Below, in pieces: positions 51,361 through 59,756 of a stretch of DNA of 64,000 nucleotides (positions are counted from its first letter, which is position 1; every line of letters begins with the position of its first letter). The DNA is taken from positions 1 to 64,000 of the forward strand of contig CAZWLY010000008.1 in the NCBI GenBank assembly GCA_964634465.1, in the 5' to 3' direction. The position numbers and the translations under genes are program-made. The DNA comes from CAZWLY01 sp964634465 (GTDB lineage Bacteria > Desulfobacterota > Desulfarculia > G963662305). The notes beneath the pieces were generated by a model. The model worked only from the letters and a program-made list of their open reading frames with translations, did not search any database and was not told the DNA's origin.

Positions 51361-53796
51361 TCAGGCCCGCATCAGGTAGTGGGCCACTCCATCCTGATGG
51401 ACGCGACTGATGATCCCTTCGGAGACCATCTCGCGCAAGCCGTTGACCATGAGCGTCTTGTCCTCGCCCAGGGCCTCGGTCACCTCGTTGAAGCTGAAGT
51501 AGCGTTCCTCCGAGCTGAGCAGGTTGAGCAGCCGGGCCTTGATGTACTCCTCCTTGACGATGGAGGTCAGGTCGCTGTCGAAGGCCAGGGCGTTGCGTTG
51601 ATCGCCGGGGTAGACCTCCTCCCAGGGCCGTCTCAGGCTGGCTCCCAGGACCCAGCGGACCCGGGCGTTGTTGACCGCGGCGAACAGCCCGGCCAACCGG
51701 CTGTTCATATCGCCGGAGCGGTCGATGGGCCCGAGCTCGTTGATCAGCTCGATGAAGCTCTCGACGGTGACCACATACTCTTCGGGTCGGTTCAAGTCGG
51801 CGTGGGCCAGGGCGATCCGTCGCCGGTCGATGCCGGTGAGGTCCAAGAGCTTCTTGATCAGCACCACCCGCGACCAGGTGTGGTCCAGGCCGTAGGAATG
51901 GTGGCACTCCTCGGGCGGGCAGCCGATCAGGAGCAGACCATTGGCCCCCTCGACAAAGGCCCGGGCCATGACCGCCGGGTCCAGTTGGCCGATGCAGCCG
52001 ACGCTCAAGAGGTGGAGCCGCGGGTCGTATTTCAAGGCCATGGTGCCGGCGTTGTCCGCCGCGGCCAGGCCGCCCCAAGCGCAGCCGAAGGCCATCACCT
52101 CGCCCTCCTCCAGAGCTCGGGCCAGGGCCGCCACCCGGGCCAGTCGTTGGTCGGTGGTGTTGTTCTGGAGGGTCAGGGCGTGATAGGGGCAGGCTGCGGC
52201 GCAGGTGCCGCCGCCGGTGCAGACCATCGGGTCCACCCGGCGCGGGATGCCGCCGCCGGGACCCTCGACCGGTTCGATGCCGCCGCAAGCGCAGATCTCC
52301 TTGCACAGCCCGCAGCCGATGCACAGGCTCTGGTCCACACTGCAGACCATCCGCGGGGCGTAGAGCCGGCCCTCTTTGGCCTTCTCGATCAACTCGGCGA
52401 CGCGGACCGCCGCCCGACGGCCTTGGCGCAGGGCCTCCTGGAGGTCGCAGGGGTAGCGGGCCGAGCCGGCCAGGAAGGCCTCGCCCCGGCCGGACATCTC
52501 CGGCCGGACCTTGTCGACGTAGCTCTTGTGCTCCAGGAATCGACCCTCCTTGGGCTCCAACCCCAGAATCCGGGCTACTTTGGTCACCTCCACGCCCACC
52601 GAGCGCCTGGGCGAAAGGATCAGCTTGTCCCAGGGCAGCTCGTATTCCAGGTGGTCGTCGGGCGAGCAGTAGGTCAGGAAGCCCTGCTGGACCGTCGGCC
52701 GAAACGCCCCGTCGAAGGCGACCCACTTGATCCCCAGTTCGCGGCTGAGCTTGCGCTCGCCGGCCGAGAGCGGGACGGACATCTGAGAGTTGTAGACGAT
52801 GGTGATCTCGGTCGAGGACGACTGCTCGGCCATGTACCTGGCCATCGACCAGGCCGTTCGAGCCGACAGATACGCGAACTCGGGCGTTCCGCTCTCGTAG
52901 TCGTTCACCCAGAACACGATCCGGCCCTGGGGCACGCCGTGGATCCACATCATCTCCTCGGCCTCGGTGTGGCAGATGACGTTTTTGCCGTCGTGGCCGA
53001 AGTCGGAACCCTGGTTGAGCATCTGACCGTCCAAACAGGCGATGATCGCGCTGGCCTGGTGGACCAAGGGCGGGTTTCCGTCCAGGGTGGAGAAGGAGAC
53101 CTGGTAGTCGCCGGTCCGGCCGGCCACCCCGGTCAGTTCGCCGACGGTGATCCGCCGCACGTAGGGCGAGGAGTCCACCTCCTTCATGATCTTTTCCAGC
53201 CGGGCGTAATGGCGGCGCTCGCCGGGGTAGTGCTCGTGGAGCATCCTGAGCTCGTCCTCATACTCATCGGTCTGCAGGGCGATGATGCACTCCAGCTCCC
53301 GGCTGGCCAACTCGTGGGCGGCGGCGTAGGTGGCGATGCCGCCGCCGAGGATCATCACCGGCCCCTCCCACTTGACCTTTTCCCTGGGGGTCGGCTTCAG
53401 AGCGGCCAGGCCGGCCACGGCGGCTTCGATCAGCTTGGCCCCCTTGGCCGCCATCTCGGCCGGTTCGAGGCGATGGACCTGGGCGACGTGGCCCCGCAGG
53501 TTGACTATGTCCACCTGGCCCTCTCTGATACCGAGTTCGTCCAGCTCGCGCTCGAACTTCTTGAGCATGATCCGCGACTCGCAGCCGGCGACGACCAGGC
53601 GATCGAGGCCCATTTCTTTTACCGTGTTCTTCAGCTCGTTAAGGCCGGGTCCCATGCACGGGTAGGCCGAGACGGCCACGTAATCGACCAATTCGTTTCC
53701 GGCGATTCTCTTCTTGAGCGCCTCCAGGTCCACCGGGCCGGCGATTCGCTGGCCGCACTGGCAGAGGAAGACGCCGATCTTCGCTTGATCACTCAT
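51361..53796 (-). CDS. HdrA-like flavoprotein fused to an MvhD domain
   Basis: The 811-residue fusion begins with an HdrA N-terminal cluster region (Cys12, Cys14, Cys47, Cys72), continues with an FAD-binding domain (ILGGGIATYAAAHEL, about residues 149-163), then two 4Fe-4S motifs (CIGCGLCKEIC, CTGGGTCAAACP; about 490-545), and ends with an MvhD-like 2Fe-2S domain (about 565-700). HdrA-type FAD performs electron bifurcation or confurcation in heterodisulfide reductases and Bam-type complexes. In the MvhD part the usual CNWC is CAWG, so one Cys is lost, while GCPPEECH retains the others. It follows the NuoG-like gene by 15 bp. Partners are NuoE/NuoF; no HdrB/HdrC is present. Confidence 0.88.
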   Translation of the reverse strand: MSDQAKIGVFLCQCGQRIAGPVDLEALKKRIAGNELVDYVAVSAYPCMGPGLNELKNTVKEMGLDRLVVAGCESRIMLKKFERELDELGIREGQVDIVNLRGHVAQVHRLEPAEMAAKGAKLIEAAVAGLAALKPTPREKVKWEGPVMILGGGIATYAAAHELASRELECIIALQTDEYEDELRMLHEHYPGERRHYARLEKIMKEVDSSPYVRRITVGELTGVAGRTGDYQVSFSTLDGNPPLVHQASAIIACLDGQMLNQGSDFGHDGKNVICHTEAEEMMWIHGVPQGRIVFWVNDYESGTPEFAYLSARTAWSMARYMAEQSSSTEITIVYNSQMSVPLSAGERKLSRELGIKWVAFDGAFRPTVQQGFLTYCSPDDHLEYELPWDKLILSPRRSVGVEVTKVARILGLEPKEGRFLEHKSYVDKVRPEMSGRGEAFLAGSARYPCDLQEALRQGRRAAVRVAELIEKAKEGRLYAPRMVCSVDQSLCIGCGLCKEICACGGIEPVEGPGGGIPRRVDPMVCTGGGTCAAACPYHALTLQNNTTDQRLARVAALARALEEGEVMAFGCAWGGLAAADNAGTMALKYDPRLHLLSVGCIGQLDPAVMARAFVEGANGLLLIGCPPEECHHSYGLDHTWSRVVLIKKLLDLTGIDRRRIALAHADLNRPEEYVVTVESFIELINELGPIDRSGDMNSRLAGLFAAVNNARVRWVLGASLRRPWEEVYPGDQRNALAFDSDLTSIVKEEYIKARLLNLLSSEERYFSFNEVTEALGEDKTLMVNGLREMVSEGIISRVHQDGVAHYLMRA

Positions 53797-53811
53797 GATT
53801 TGCCTCCTCTC

Positions 53812-54417
53812 CTATCGGCCCGAGGCGGCCATGGGCATGGCGGCCCGGCCGCGAATCTTGTCCAGACGGGCCTGCATCGCCCCGGTCGGGCAGACGGTGA
53901 CGCACGAGCCGCAGGCCACACAAGCTTCGGATGGAATCATGTACGGCGTGCCGATCTCCTTGCGGGCCCCGCGGCCGATCGTGGAGATGACCGACAGGCC
54001 GACCACCTCCCGGCAGACCCTGACGCACAGCCCGCACAGCAGGCACTGCTCCTCGGGGTTGTTGATCGCGAAGCGGGTCGTCTCCACGCCGTAGTCTTTG
54101 GCCAGGGCCTTGATCTCCGGACTGGCCGGGCAATCGGCCAGAAGCATCTCCAGGATCCAGCGCCGAACGTTCAACACCCGCTCCGAGTCGGTCAGAACCT
54201 CCAGACCCTCTGAGACGGGGTAGACGCAGGAGGCGACGATGCGGGAGCGCTTCCCCTCTACGAGTTCGACCACGCACAACCGGCAGGCTCCGGCGGGTGA
54301 GACGGCCTCGTGGTAGCACAGGGTGGGGATGTCGATGCCGTTGGCTCGGGCCGCTTCCAGAAGGCTCCACTCGGGCTGGGCCTCGATCTGTCGGCCGTTT
54401 ATCGTCAATTTCACCAT
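53812..54417 (-). CDS. NuoG-like 2Fe-2S/4Fe-4S ferredoxin subunit
   Basis: The 201-residue protein has an N-terminal plant-type 2Fe-2S domain (CYHEAVSPAGACRLC, then a fourth Cys in VASCVYP) and two C-terminal 4Fe-4S motifs (CLLCGLCVRVC, CVACGSCVTVC). It corresponds to the N-terminal third of NuoG or to HoxU/BamI-like subunits. The NuoG His/Cys motif for the extra cluster (HxxxCxxC) is replaced by LLADCPASPEI, so that cluster is absent. It links NuoF to the HdrA-MvhD protein. Its start shares one base with the NuoF stop region. Confidence 0.9.
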   Translation of the reverse strand: MVKLTINGRQIEAQPEWSLLEAARANGIDIPTLCYHEAVSPAGACRLCVVELVEGKRSRIVASCVYPVSEGLEVLTDSERVLNVRRWILEMLLADCPASPEIKALAKDYGVETTRFAINNPEEQCLLCGLCVRVCREVVGLSVISTIGRGARKEIGTPYMIPSEACVACGSCVTVCPTGAMQARLDKIRGRAAMPMAASGR

Positions 54418-56354
54418 TACCGGGCCTCCTGTTCATTCTCTGACGCCGGGGCGGGCGAAGACACCACCACCGCCCCGAACTTGCACGACTCGAAGCACAT
54501 GCCGCACTTGATGCACTGGGTTTTATCGATGGTGTGGGGCTTCTTCTTCTCGCCGCTGATGCATTGCTGCGGGCAGTTGCGAGCACAACTCATGCAGCCG
54601 GTGCAGGCCTCGGGGTCGATGGCGTACTCGATCAGCTCCTTGCACACCCCGGCCGGACAGACATGATCGCGGACATGGGCCTCGTACTCGTCCCGGAAGT
54701 AACGCAGGGTGGACAAAACGGCGTTGGGCGCGGTGCCGCCCAGGCCGCACAGCGAGCCATCCTTGATGGCCTCGGCCAGGGAGAGCAGACCGTCCAGGTC
54801 CTCCATGGAGCCCTGGCCCTTGGAGAAGTTGATCAGGGCCTCGCGCATCTTGGGCACGCCCAGCCGGCAGGGCAGACACTTGCCGCAGGATTCCTCTTCG
54901 AGGAAGCCGAGGAAGTACTTGGCCACGTCGACCATACAGTCGTTTTCATCCATGACGATCATGCCGCCCGAGCCCATCATCGAGCCGGCTTCGGTCAAGG
55001 TGTCGAAATCGACCTCCAGGTCGCGCCGCTCCCAGGGGATGCAGCCGCCGGAAGGACCGCCGGTCTGGACGGCTTTGAATTTGTCGTGACCGGGCACGCC
55101 GCCGCCTATGTCCTCGACGATCTCCCCCAGCTTCATGCCCATGGGAACCTCGACCAGACCGACGTTGTTGACCTTGCCCACCAAGGCGAAGACCTTGGTT
55201 CCCTTGGATTTTTCGGTGCCGATCTGGGCGAACCAGTCCGCTCCTTCGGCCAGGATGCGGCTGACGTTGGCCCAGGTCTCGACGTTGTTGAGTACGCTGG
55301 GCCGGCCGAACAGCCCCTCATCCGCCGGATAGGGCGGCCGGGGGGTGGGCTCGCCGACCTTGCCCTCGATGGAGCGCATCAGCGCCGTTTCCTCGCCGCA
55401 GACGAAGGCGCCCGCGCCCCGGGAGATGTGGATGTCGAAATCGAAGCCGGTGCCGAGGATGTCCGTCCCCAGGAAGCCGTAGGCCCGGGCTTGCTCCAGG
55501 GCGATGGTCAAGTGCTTGATGGCCAGGGGATACTCGAGACGGACGTAGACGTAGGCTTCGTGGGCGCCGATGGCGTAGGCCCCGATGATCATGCCTTCGA
55601 TTACGGCGTGGGGGTCGCCTTCCATGACCGAGCGATCCATGAATGCGCCGGGGTCGCCCTCGTCGGCGTTGCAGAGGACATATTTGTGGGGGGTGTCGTG
55701 TTTGGCCGCCAGCGACCACTTGATCCCGGTGGGGAAGCCGGCCCCGCCGCGGCCCCTCAAGCCCGATCTTTTGATCTCCTCAATGACCTCTTCCGGGGTC
55801 ATCTGGGTCAGCGCTCTGGCCGCGCCCTTGTAGGCGCCGGCCACCAGGGCGTCCCGGATGTCGGTCGGATCTATCCGGCCGATGTTCTTGAGGACGATGC
55901 GTCGCTGGCCGGCATAGAAGGGAATGTCCTCGGCCTTGACGATCGGCTCGTCGGTCTTGGGATGCCTGTAGAGCAGCCTTTCAATCGGCCGGCCGCCGAT
56001 GATCGTTTCGGCCACTATCTCCTCGGCGTCCTTGGGCCTGACCTGCTGGTAGAAGATGCCCTGGGGGTGGATGATGACCAGCGGTCCCCGGGAGCAAAAG
56101 CCGTGGCAGCCGGTGGCCTTGATGCCGGGTACGACCTTGATCTCCTCGCCGGCGGCGGCCAGGGCCGCTTGGAGCGCCGCGGCCACATCGGGGCTGTTGT
56201 TGGCCAGGCAGCCGGTGCCGTGACAGACGATGATCTGAGGGGCCTCGGGGTCGTGGAGCTCGGTCAACTCCTTTCGGAGACGTTCCAGCTCGTCCACGCT
56301 TTTAAGCTTGGCCGCCCCGAGGATGTCGCTGCTTAGCGGTTGTGCTTGAACCAT
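54417..56354 (-). CDS. NuoF-like NADH-binding flavoprotein with extra ferredoxin domains
   Basis: The 645-residue protein starts with a thioredoxin-like 2Fe-2S domain (CHGTGCLAN, CHGFCSRGP). The NADH/FMN core follows (GLRGRGGAGFPTGIKW, NADEGDPGAFMDR, GAGAFVCGEETALM), then the SLBB region and 4Fe-4S site (ESCGKCLPCRLG). Two C-terminal ferredoxin motifs end it (CTGCMSCARNC, CIKCGMCFESC). This is the HndC/HydB/BamH arrangement: it exchanges electrons between NAD(H) and ferredoxin-type carriers. It is the second gene of the sigma-54 operon; NuoE is upstream. Confidence 0.93.
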   Translation of the reverse strand: MVQAQPLSSDILGAAKLKSVDELERLRKELTELHDPEAPQIIVCHGTGCLANNSPDVAAALQAALAAAGEEIKVVPGIKATGCHGFCSRGPLVIIHPQGIFYQQVRPKDAEEIVAETIIGGRPIERLLYRHPKTDEPIVKAEDIPFYAGQRRIVLKNIGRIDPTDIRDALVAGAYKGAARALTQMTPEEVIEEIKRSGLRGRGGAGFPTGIKWSLAAKHDTPHKYVLCNADEGDPGAFMDRSVMEGDPHAVIEGMIIGAYAIGAHEAYVYVRLEYPLAIKHLTIALEQARAYGFLGTDILGTGFDFDIHISRGAGAFVCGEETALMRSIEGKVGEPTPRPPYPADEGLFGRPSVLNNVETWANVSRILAEGADWFAQIGTEKSKGTKVFALVGKVNNVGLVEVPMGMKLGEIVEDIGGGVPGHDKFKAVQTGGPSGGCIPWERRDLEVDFDTLTEAGSMMGSGGMIVMDENDCMVDVAKYFLGFLEEESCGKCLPCRLGVPKMREALINFSKGQGSMEDLDGLLSLAEAIKDGSLCGLGGTAPNAVLSTLRYFRDEYEAHVRDHVCPAGVCKELIEYAIDPEACTGCMSCARNCPQQCISGEKKKPHTIDKTQCIKCGMCFESCKFGAVVVSSPAPASENEQEAR

Positions 56355-56365
56355 TTGACTACTCC

Positions 56366-56830
56366 CTATTCGGCGTTGAGTTTCTTGACGATCTTCTGGA
56401 GCTTGGCCGAGCTGACCTTGGGCTCGTACTTCTCATCGACGACCGCCACCGGGGCCAGGGCGCAGGCGCCCAGGCAGTTGACCGTCTCCACGCTGAATTT
56501 GAGGTCCTTGGTTGTTCCGGCCTCTTCGAGATTCAAGACGCGCAGCAGGTTTTCGGCGATACGCCCGCTGCCCTTGAGATGACAGGCCGTGCCCAGACAG
56601 ACGTGGATCGTGTGTTCGCCCTTGGGTTCGAGGCTGAACGATTTGTAGAAGGTGGCCACCGAGTAAGCCTGGGAGAGCGGTACGCCGCAGTGGTCGCAGA
56701 CCAGGCTCATCGCTTCCGGCGAGACGTAACCGTAGGCGGCCTGGACGTCCTGCATGAGCGAGATCAGGTGCTCCGGCCGAGCGGGGTAGCGCTCGATGAT
56801 CTGGTCGATATCAATGTTCGGGTTGTCCAC
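56366..56830 (-). CDS. NuoE-like 2Fe-2S thioredoxin-fold subunit
   Basis: The 154-residue protein has the NuoE cluster ligands: Cx4C (CLGTAC) and Cx3C (CLGAC), and the family phrases RPEHLISLMQDVQ and YSVATFYKSF. It is the partner of NuoF in NADH oxidation. The start is GTG at 56828-56830, with AAGGAGG 5-6 nt before it. It is the first gene after the sigma-54 promoter at 56900-56915, with a leader of about 58 nt. Confidence 0.93.
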   Translation of the reverse strand: MDNPNIDIDQIIERYPARPEHLISLMQDVQAAYGYVSPEAMSLVCDHCGVPLSQAYSVATFYKSFSLEPKGEHTIHVCLGTACHLKGSGRIAENLLRVLNLEEAGTTKDLKFSVETVNCLGACALAPVAVVDEKYEPKVSSAKLQKIVKKLNAE

Positions 56831-56899
56831 GACTTCCTCCTTGAACGAAAGGCTGAATTATCGACTCAACGCCGCCGCCAAGCGTCTGCAGTCGGTTAC

Positions 56900-56915
56900 T
56901 GCAAGGTCGGGGCCA
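56900..56915 (-). promoter_or_regulatory. Predicted sigma-54 promoter of the nuoE-hdrA operon
   Basis: The minus strand reads TGGCCCCGACCTTGCA, with TGGC at -24, seven bases, and TTGCA at -12, an almost perfect fit to TGGCACG-N4-TTGCW. The predicted start is near 56889. A sigma-54 activator gene lies directly upstream. Confidence 0.8.
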
Positions 56916-56978
56916 ATCTTATAACTGATTGTAATTACAGATTTTTTTCAGTAGAAGGGCTTGGCGAGGACGGGCGTT

Positions 56979-56996
56979 TGAAACAAGACGGTTTCG
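56979..56996. promoter_or_regulatory. Candidate activator site 2 (TGAAAC-N6-GTTTCG)
   Basis: TGAAACAAGACGGTTTCG has the same arm sequence and 6-bp spacing as the perfect site at 57092-57109. It is centred about 100 bp upstream of the predicted transcription start. Confidence 0.6.
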
Positions 56997-57091
56997 AAAT
57001 TCGCCCGCTCGGGTCTAGATTGAGGGAGGAAAAGGTAGAGCCGGCGTGCCGTTAAGGGCGCCCAGGGACACTGAAACGTAGTCGGTGCGGT

Positions 57092-57109
57092 TGAAACGGT
57101 ATCGTTTCA
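57092..57109. promoter_or_regulatory. Candidate activator site 1 (TGAAAC-N6-GTTTCA palindrome)
   Basis: TGAAACGGTATCGTTTCA has perfect 7-bp arms. It is about 210 bp upstream of the sigma-54 start and overlaps the stop codon of the activator gene. A single-arm copy (TGAAAC) is at 57072-57077. Confidence 0.65.
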
Positions 57110-58861
57110 GGAATCGCTCAGCCCCAGGGCCTTCATCTTCCGCCACAGGGAGGTCCGGGAGATGCCCAGCAGGCTGGCCGCCTCCTCGCGGCGGCCGCCG
57201 CAGAACTGGAGCGCCCGCAAGATCGCCTCCCGTTCGATCTCCTCGCGACTCGGCTCGGGCTTCGTCGCCGGCGAAGCGACCGGCTCGGCGGGAGGCGGGG
57301 TCGAGGGACGGGGCGGTTCCATATCGGGCAGGTTGCGTTCGAAAATGACCGGCCCTTTGACGAAGACGAAGGCGTGCTCCATGGCCCGTTCCAGCTCTCG
57401 GACGTTGCCCGGCCAGTCGTAATTCATGAATATCTTCATCACCTTGGGATCGACCGAGCGGACATCCTTCCCGTACTTCTCGTTCAGAAGACCGATGAAG
57501 TGATCGACCAGAAGCGGGATGTCCTCCCGCCGCTCCCTCAAGGGCGGCAGGTTGATCGGCACCGTCCGCAGACGATAGAAGAGGTCCTCGCGCAGACGCC
57601 CGCTTTTCAGGGCCTCGAAGACGTCACGATTGGTGGCGCTGATTATCCGCGAGTCCATGGGGATTAGGCGCGTTCCGCCGACCCGCTCGAAGACCCGCTC
57701 CTCCAGGACGCGCAGCAGCTTGACCTGCAGTTCGGGCTTGAGTTCGCCGATCTCGTCCAGGAAGAGGGTGCCGCCCTTGGCCAACTCGAAGCGGCCGACC
57801 TTGGAGCGGACCGCGCCGGTGAAGGCGGCCTTCTCGTGGCCGAAGAGCTCGGATTCCAAGAGCGTTTCGGCCAGGGCCGAGCAGTTGACCGCCACGAAGG
57901 GGCCGTCCTTGCGGGGCGAGTGGGCGTGGATCGCCTTGGCGAAGAGTTCCTTGCCGGTGCCGCTCTCGCCCTGGATCATCACGTTGGCCTCGGAGGCGGC
58001 GATGTCGGGCAGCTTCTCGAAGAGGCGGCGCATGACCGGCGAGGCGCCGATGATGTCGGCGAAGGAGTGACCCTTGGACCTAACCGACAGGGGGGCGAAG
58101 ACGCCGCTCAAGGGGCGGAAGGTCTCCACCGCACCGACCACCGTCCCGGCGTCGTCCTTCAAGACCGAGGTGTTGACCAGAAGGCTGATCGGGCTGCCGC
58201 CCTTGTCCATCATCCGCACATCCTGATCCATCCGGGCCAGGCCGGTCTCGAGCGTGGTTCTCAGCGGGCAGCCGGTGTCGCACAGGTCGGAGCGGAAGAC
58301 GTCCCAGCAGAACCGGCCCAGGACCTCGTTGCGGCTGTAGCCGGTGATGCGCTCGGCGGTGCGATTGAACGAAGTTATCCGCCACCGGGTGTTGATGGTG
58401 AAGATGCCTTCGGCCAGGTTTTCGAACAGGTCCTCGTAGCCCAGCCGGGGCATGTCGGGCAGGCCGTCGGACGGTCGGCCCCGGGACGGGTCGGTTCGGC
58501 GGCTGAGGTTCAATATCAGCCCGATGATCTGGTCGTCCGGGCCGAAGACCGGGTCGATGGAGACAAGGCAGTCCGCCTCGGCCGCGCCGGGCAGATTGGC
58601 CCGGACCTTTCGGCTCGGGGCGGCGGCGCCGGCGGTCAGGGCGGCCTTCACGGCCGAGCCGACCTCGCTGCGGTGAGGCTCGGGGAAGAGGCGGTCGAGA
58701 GCGAAGGCGTCGCCCGGGGCCAAGGGCGAGCCCAGCAATCTTCGGGCCGCGTCGTTGGCCCCCATGACCCGGAGTGAAGAATCCAGGACAATGCTCATCT
58801 GGCCATCGGGTCCCACGCCCCGGCCCGGCGACTGCTCGCGGATGTCGTCGTTGATGGTCAT
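57107..58861 (-). CDS. PAS-domain sigma-54-dependent activator
   Basis: About 584 residues from ATG 58859-58861 (a TTG three codons earlier is less likely). Two PAS domains occupy residues 22-122 and 142-252; the second contains a Cys-rich FCWDVFRSDLCDTGCPL that could sense redox state or metal. The AAA+ domain has Walker A GESGTGKE (298-305) and FLDEIGE (367-373); the sigma-54 contact loop reads AAFTGA instead of GAFTGA. A Fis-type HTH closes the protein (EEAASLLGISRTSLWRKMKAL). It is soluble. The nuoE promoter and paired TGAAAC sites just downstream are its likely targets. Confidence 0.92.
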   Translation of the reverse strand: MTINDDIREQSPGRGVGPDGQMSIVLDSSLRVMGANDAARRLLGSPLAPGDAFALDRLFPEPHRSEVGSAVKAALTAGAAAPSRKVRANLPGAAEADCLVSIDPVFGPDDQIIGLILNLSRRTDPSRGRPSDGLPDMPRLGYEDLFENLAEGIFTINTRWRITSFNRTAERITGYSRNEVLGRFCWDVFRSDLCDTGCPLRTTLETGLARMDQDVRMMDKGGSPISLLVNTSVLKDDAGTVVGAVETFRPLSGVFAPLSVRSKGHSFADIIGASPVMRRLFEKLPDIAASEANVMIQGESGTGKELFAKAIHAHSPRKDGPFVAVNCSALAETLLESELFGHEKAAFTGAVRSKVGRFELAKGGTLFLDEIGELKPELQVKLLRVLEERVFERVGGTRLIPMDSRIISATNRDVFEALKSGRLREDLFYRLRTVPINLPPLRERREDIPLLVDHFIGLLNEKYGKDVRSVDPKVMKIFMNYDWPGNVRELERAMEHAFVFVKGPVIFERNLPDMEPPRPSTPPPAEPVASPATKPEPSREEIEREAILRALQFCGGRREEAASLLGISRTSLWRKMKALGLSDS

Positions 58862-58892
58862 AGACGGCAATTAAACCTAATCGGTTCGTTCG

Positions 58893-59156
58893 TCAACCGA
58901 AGAAGCGGACCATGTCCTGATCGGTGAGAAACGAGGACACGTTCCAGCACAGGGCCCGCAGCGTCTTGTCGTCCAGACCCGGCCGCAGCAACTCCACGGC
59001 CTGGTCGTAGCCCTGGGCCTTGACCTCCGCCGCCACCCGGTCCAGGCTCTTGAGCCGGCGTTGATCGCCGTGGCCGTGGGCTTGACGGTAGGCCTCGACC
59101 AAGGAGTTGACCCTGGCCACGGAGCAGCGCTTGCAGGTCCGATCTTCGGTCGTCAC
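58893..59156 (-). CDS. Small CxxC-containing protein of unknown function
   Basis: An 87-residue protein starting with GTG (59154-59156), with GGAGG about 9 nt upstream. It opens with CKRCSVARVNSLVEAYRQ and ends WNVSSFLTDQDMVRFFG; the middle is helical and charged. I do not recognise a family. It ends 31 bp before the PAS activator start and is probably co-transcribed with it. A second Cys pair for a metal site is not present (one further Cys at LCWN). Confidence 0.6.
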   Translation of the reverse strand: MTTEDRTCKRCSVARVNSLVEAYRQAHGHGDQRRLKSLDRVAAEVKAQGYDQAVELLRPGLDDKTLRALCWNVSSFLTDQDMVRFFG

Positions 59157-59756
59157 TCGATCGTTCCTCCACCGACACGTCGATGTTCCACTGACTCAAA
59201 TTGGAGTAAACCACGAGGTTTCAGTCCGGTCAACCGACTGTTGGCTGGGTCGCCGGCCCGGGCTCGGGGGTCGAGGCCGTTGGAACGATCGGCATGAGCC
59301 CTCCACGATCGGATGATCGTTCGTCAGGCGACCGGCCAGCATCTTTTTCGAGCGAGCCGGTCGGCCGCTCGCTTTCGACGCCCCGGAGGCGTTATAATTT
59401 TGGATAAGTCGTTATGATGACGGATTCTAACGGCCGCCGCCCCCTTGACAACCGGGGCCGGAGCTGTTACAGAACTGTCTAACAGTTAGACAGTTGAATG
59501 GTTGACCTGGCGGCGGGCAAAACGCATCCGCCCAAACCGGGCGCGGCTTTGGTCTGGATAGGGACGCCTGGAAGGGGCGAGGAGGCTGGCGGAGGCGCTC
59601 GGGCTTTTCCCCCGGCGATCCATCCCGGCCCGGCCGGCGAGCCTGCGGCTGGTCGACCCGCTCGACTGGAGACAGCGCCCTGCCCCGGCTCTTCGTTCCA
59701 GATGGAGAGGGGGTAAAGGTTTTCAGGACAGGTTGCAAGACACAGGAGGAGAACCG
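59157..59756. other. Intergenic regulatory region upstream of the rocD operon
   Basis: 600 bp with no convincing gene. It contains an ACGATC-GGAT-GATCGT palindrome (59305-59320), an AT-rich TATAAT (59393-59398), the TTGACA-operator segment (59445-59495) and a GC-rich leader of about 260 bp. Open frames in the leader have no recognisable content. Confidence 0.65.
59445..59495 (+). promoter_or_regulatory. TTGACA promoter with 23-bp palindromic operator for the rocD operon
   Basis: A perfect TTGACA (59445-59450) is followed after 17 bp by TACAGA (59468-59473, weak -10). Directly after it is a perfect palindrome with 11-bp arms AACTGTCTAAC and GTTAGACAGTT around a central A (59473-59495). A repressor there would cover the transcription start. 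The sequence does not look like an ArgR box. Confidence 0.6.

Noticed and set aside
51941..52130. Selenocysteine at the MvhD CAWG position
   Set aside because: The codon is GGC (Gly), not TGA, so it is a plain substitution.
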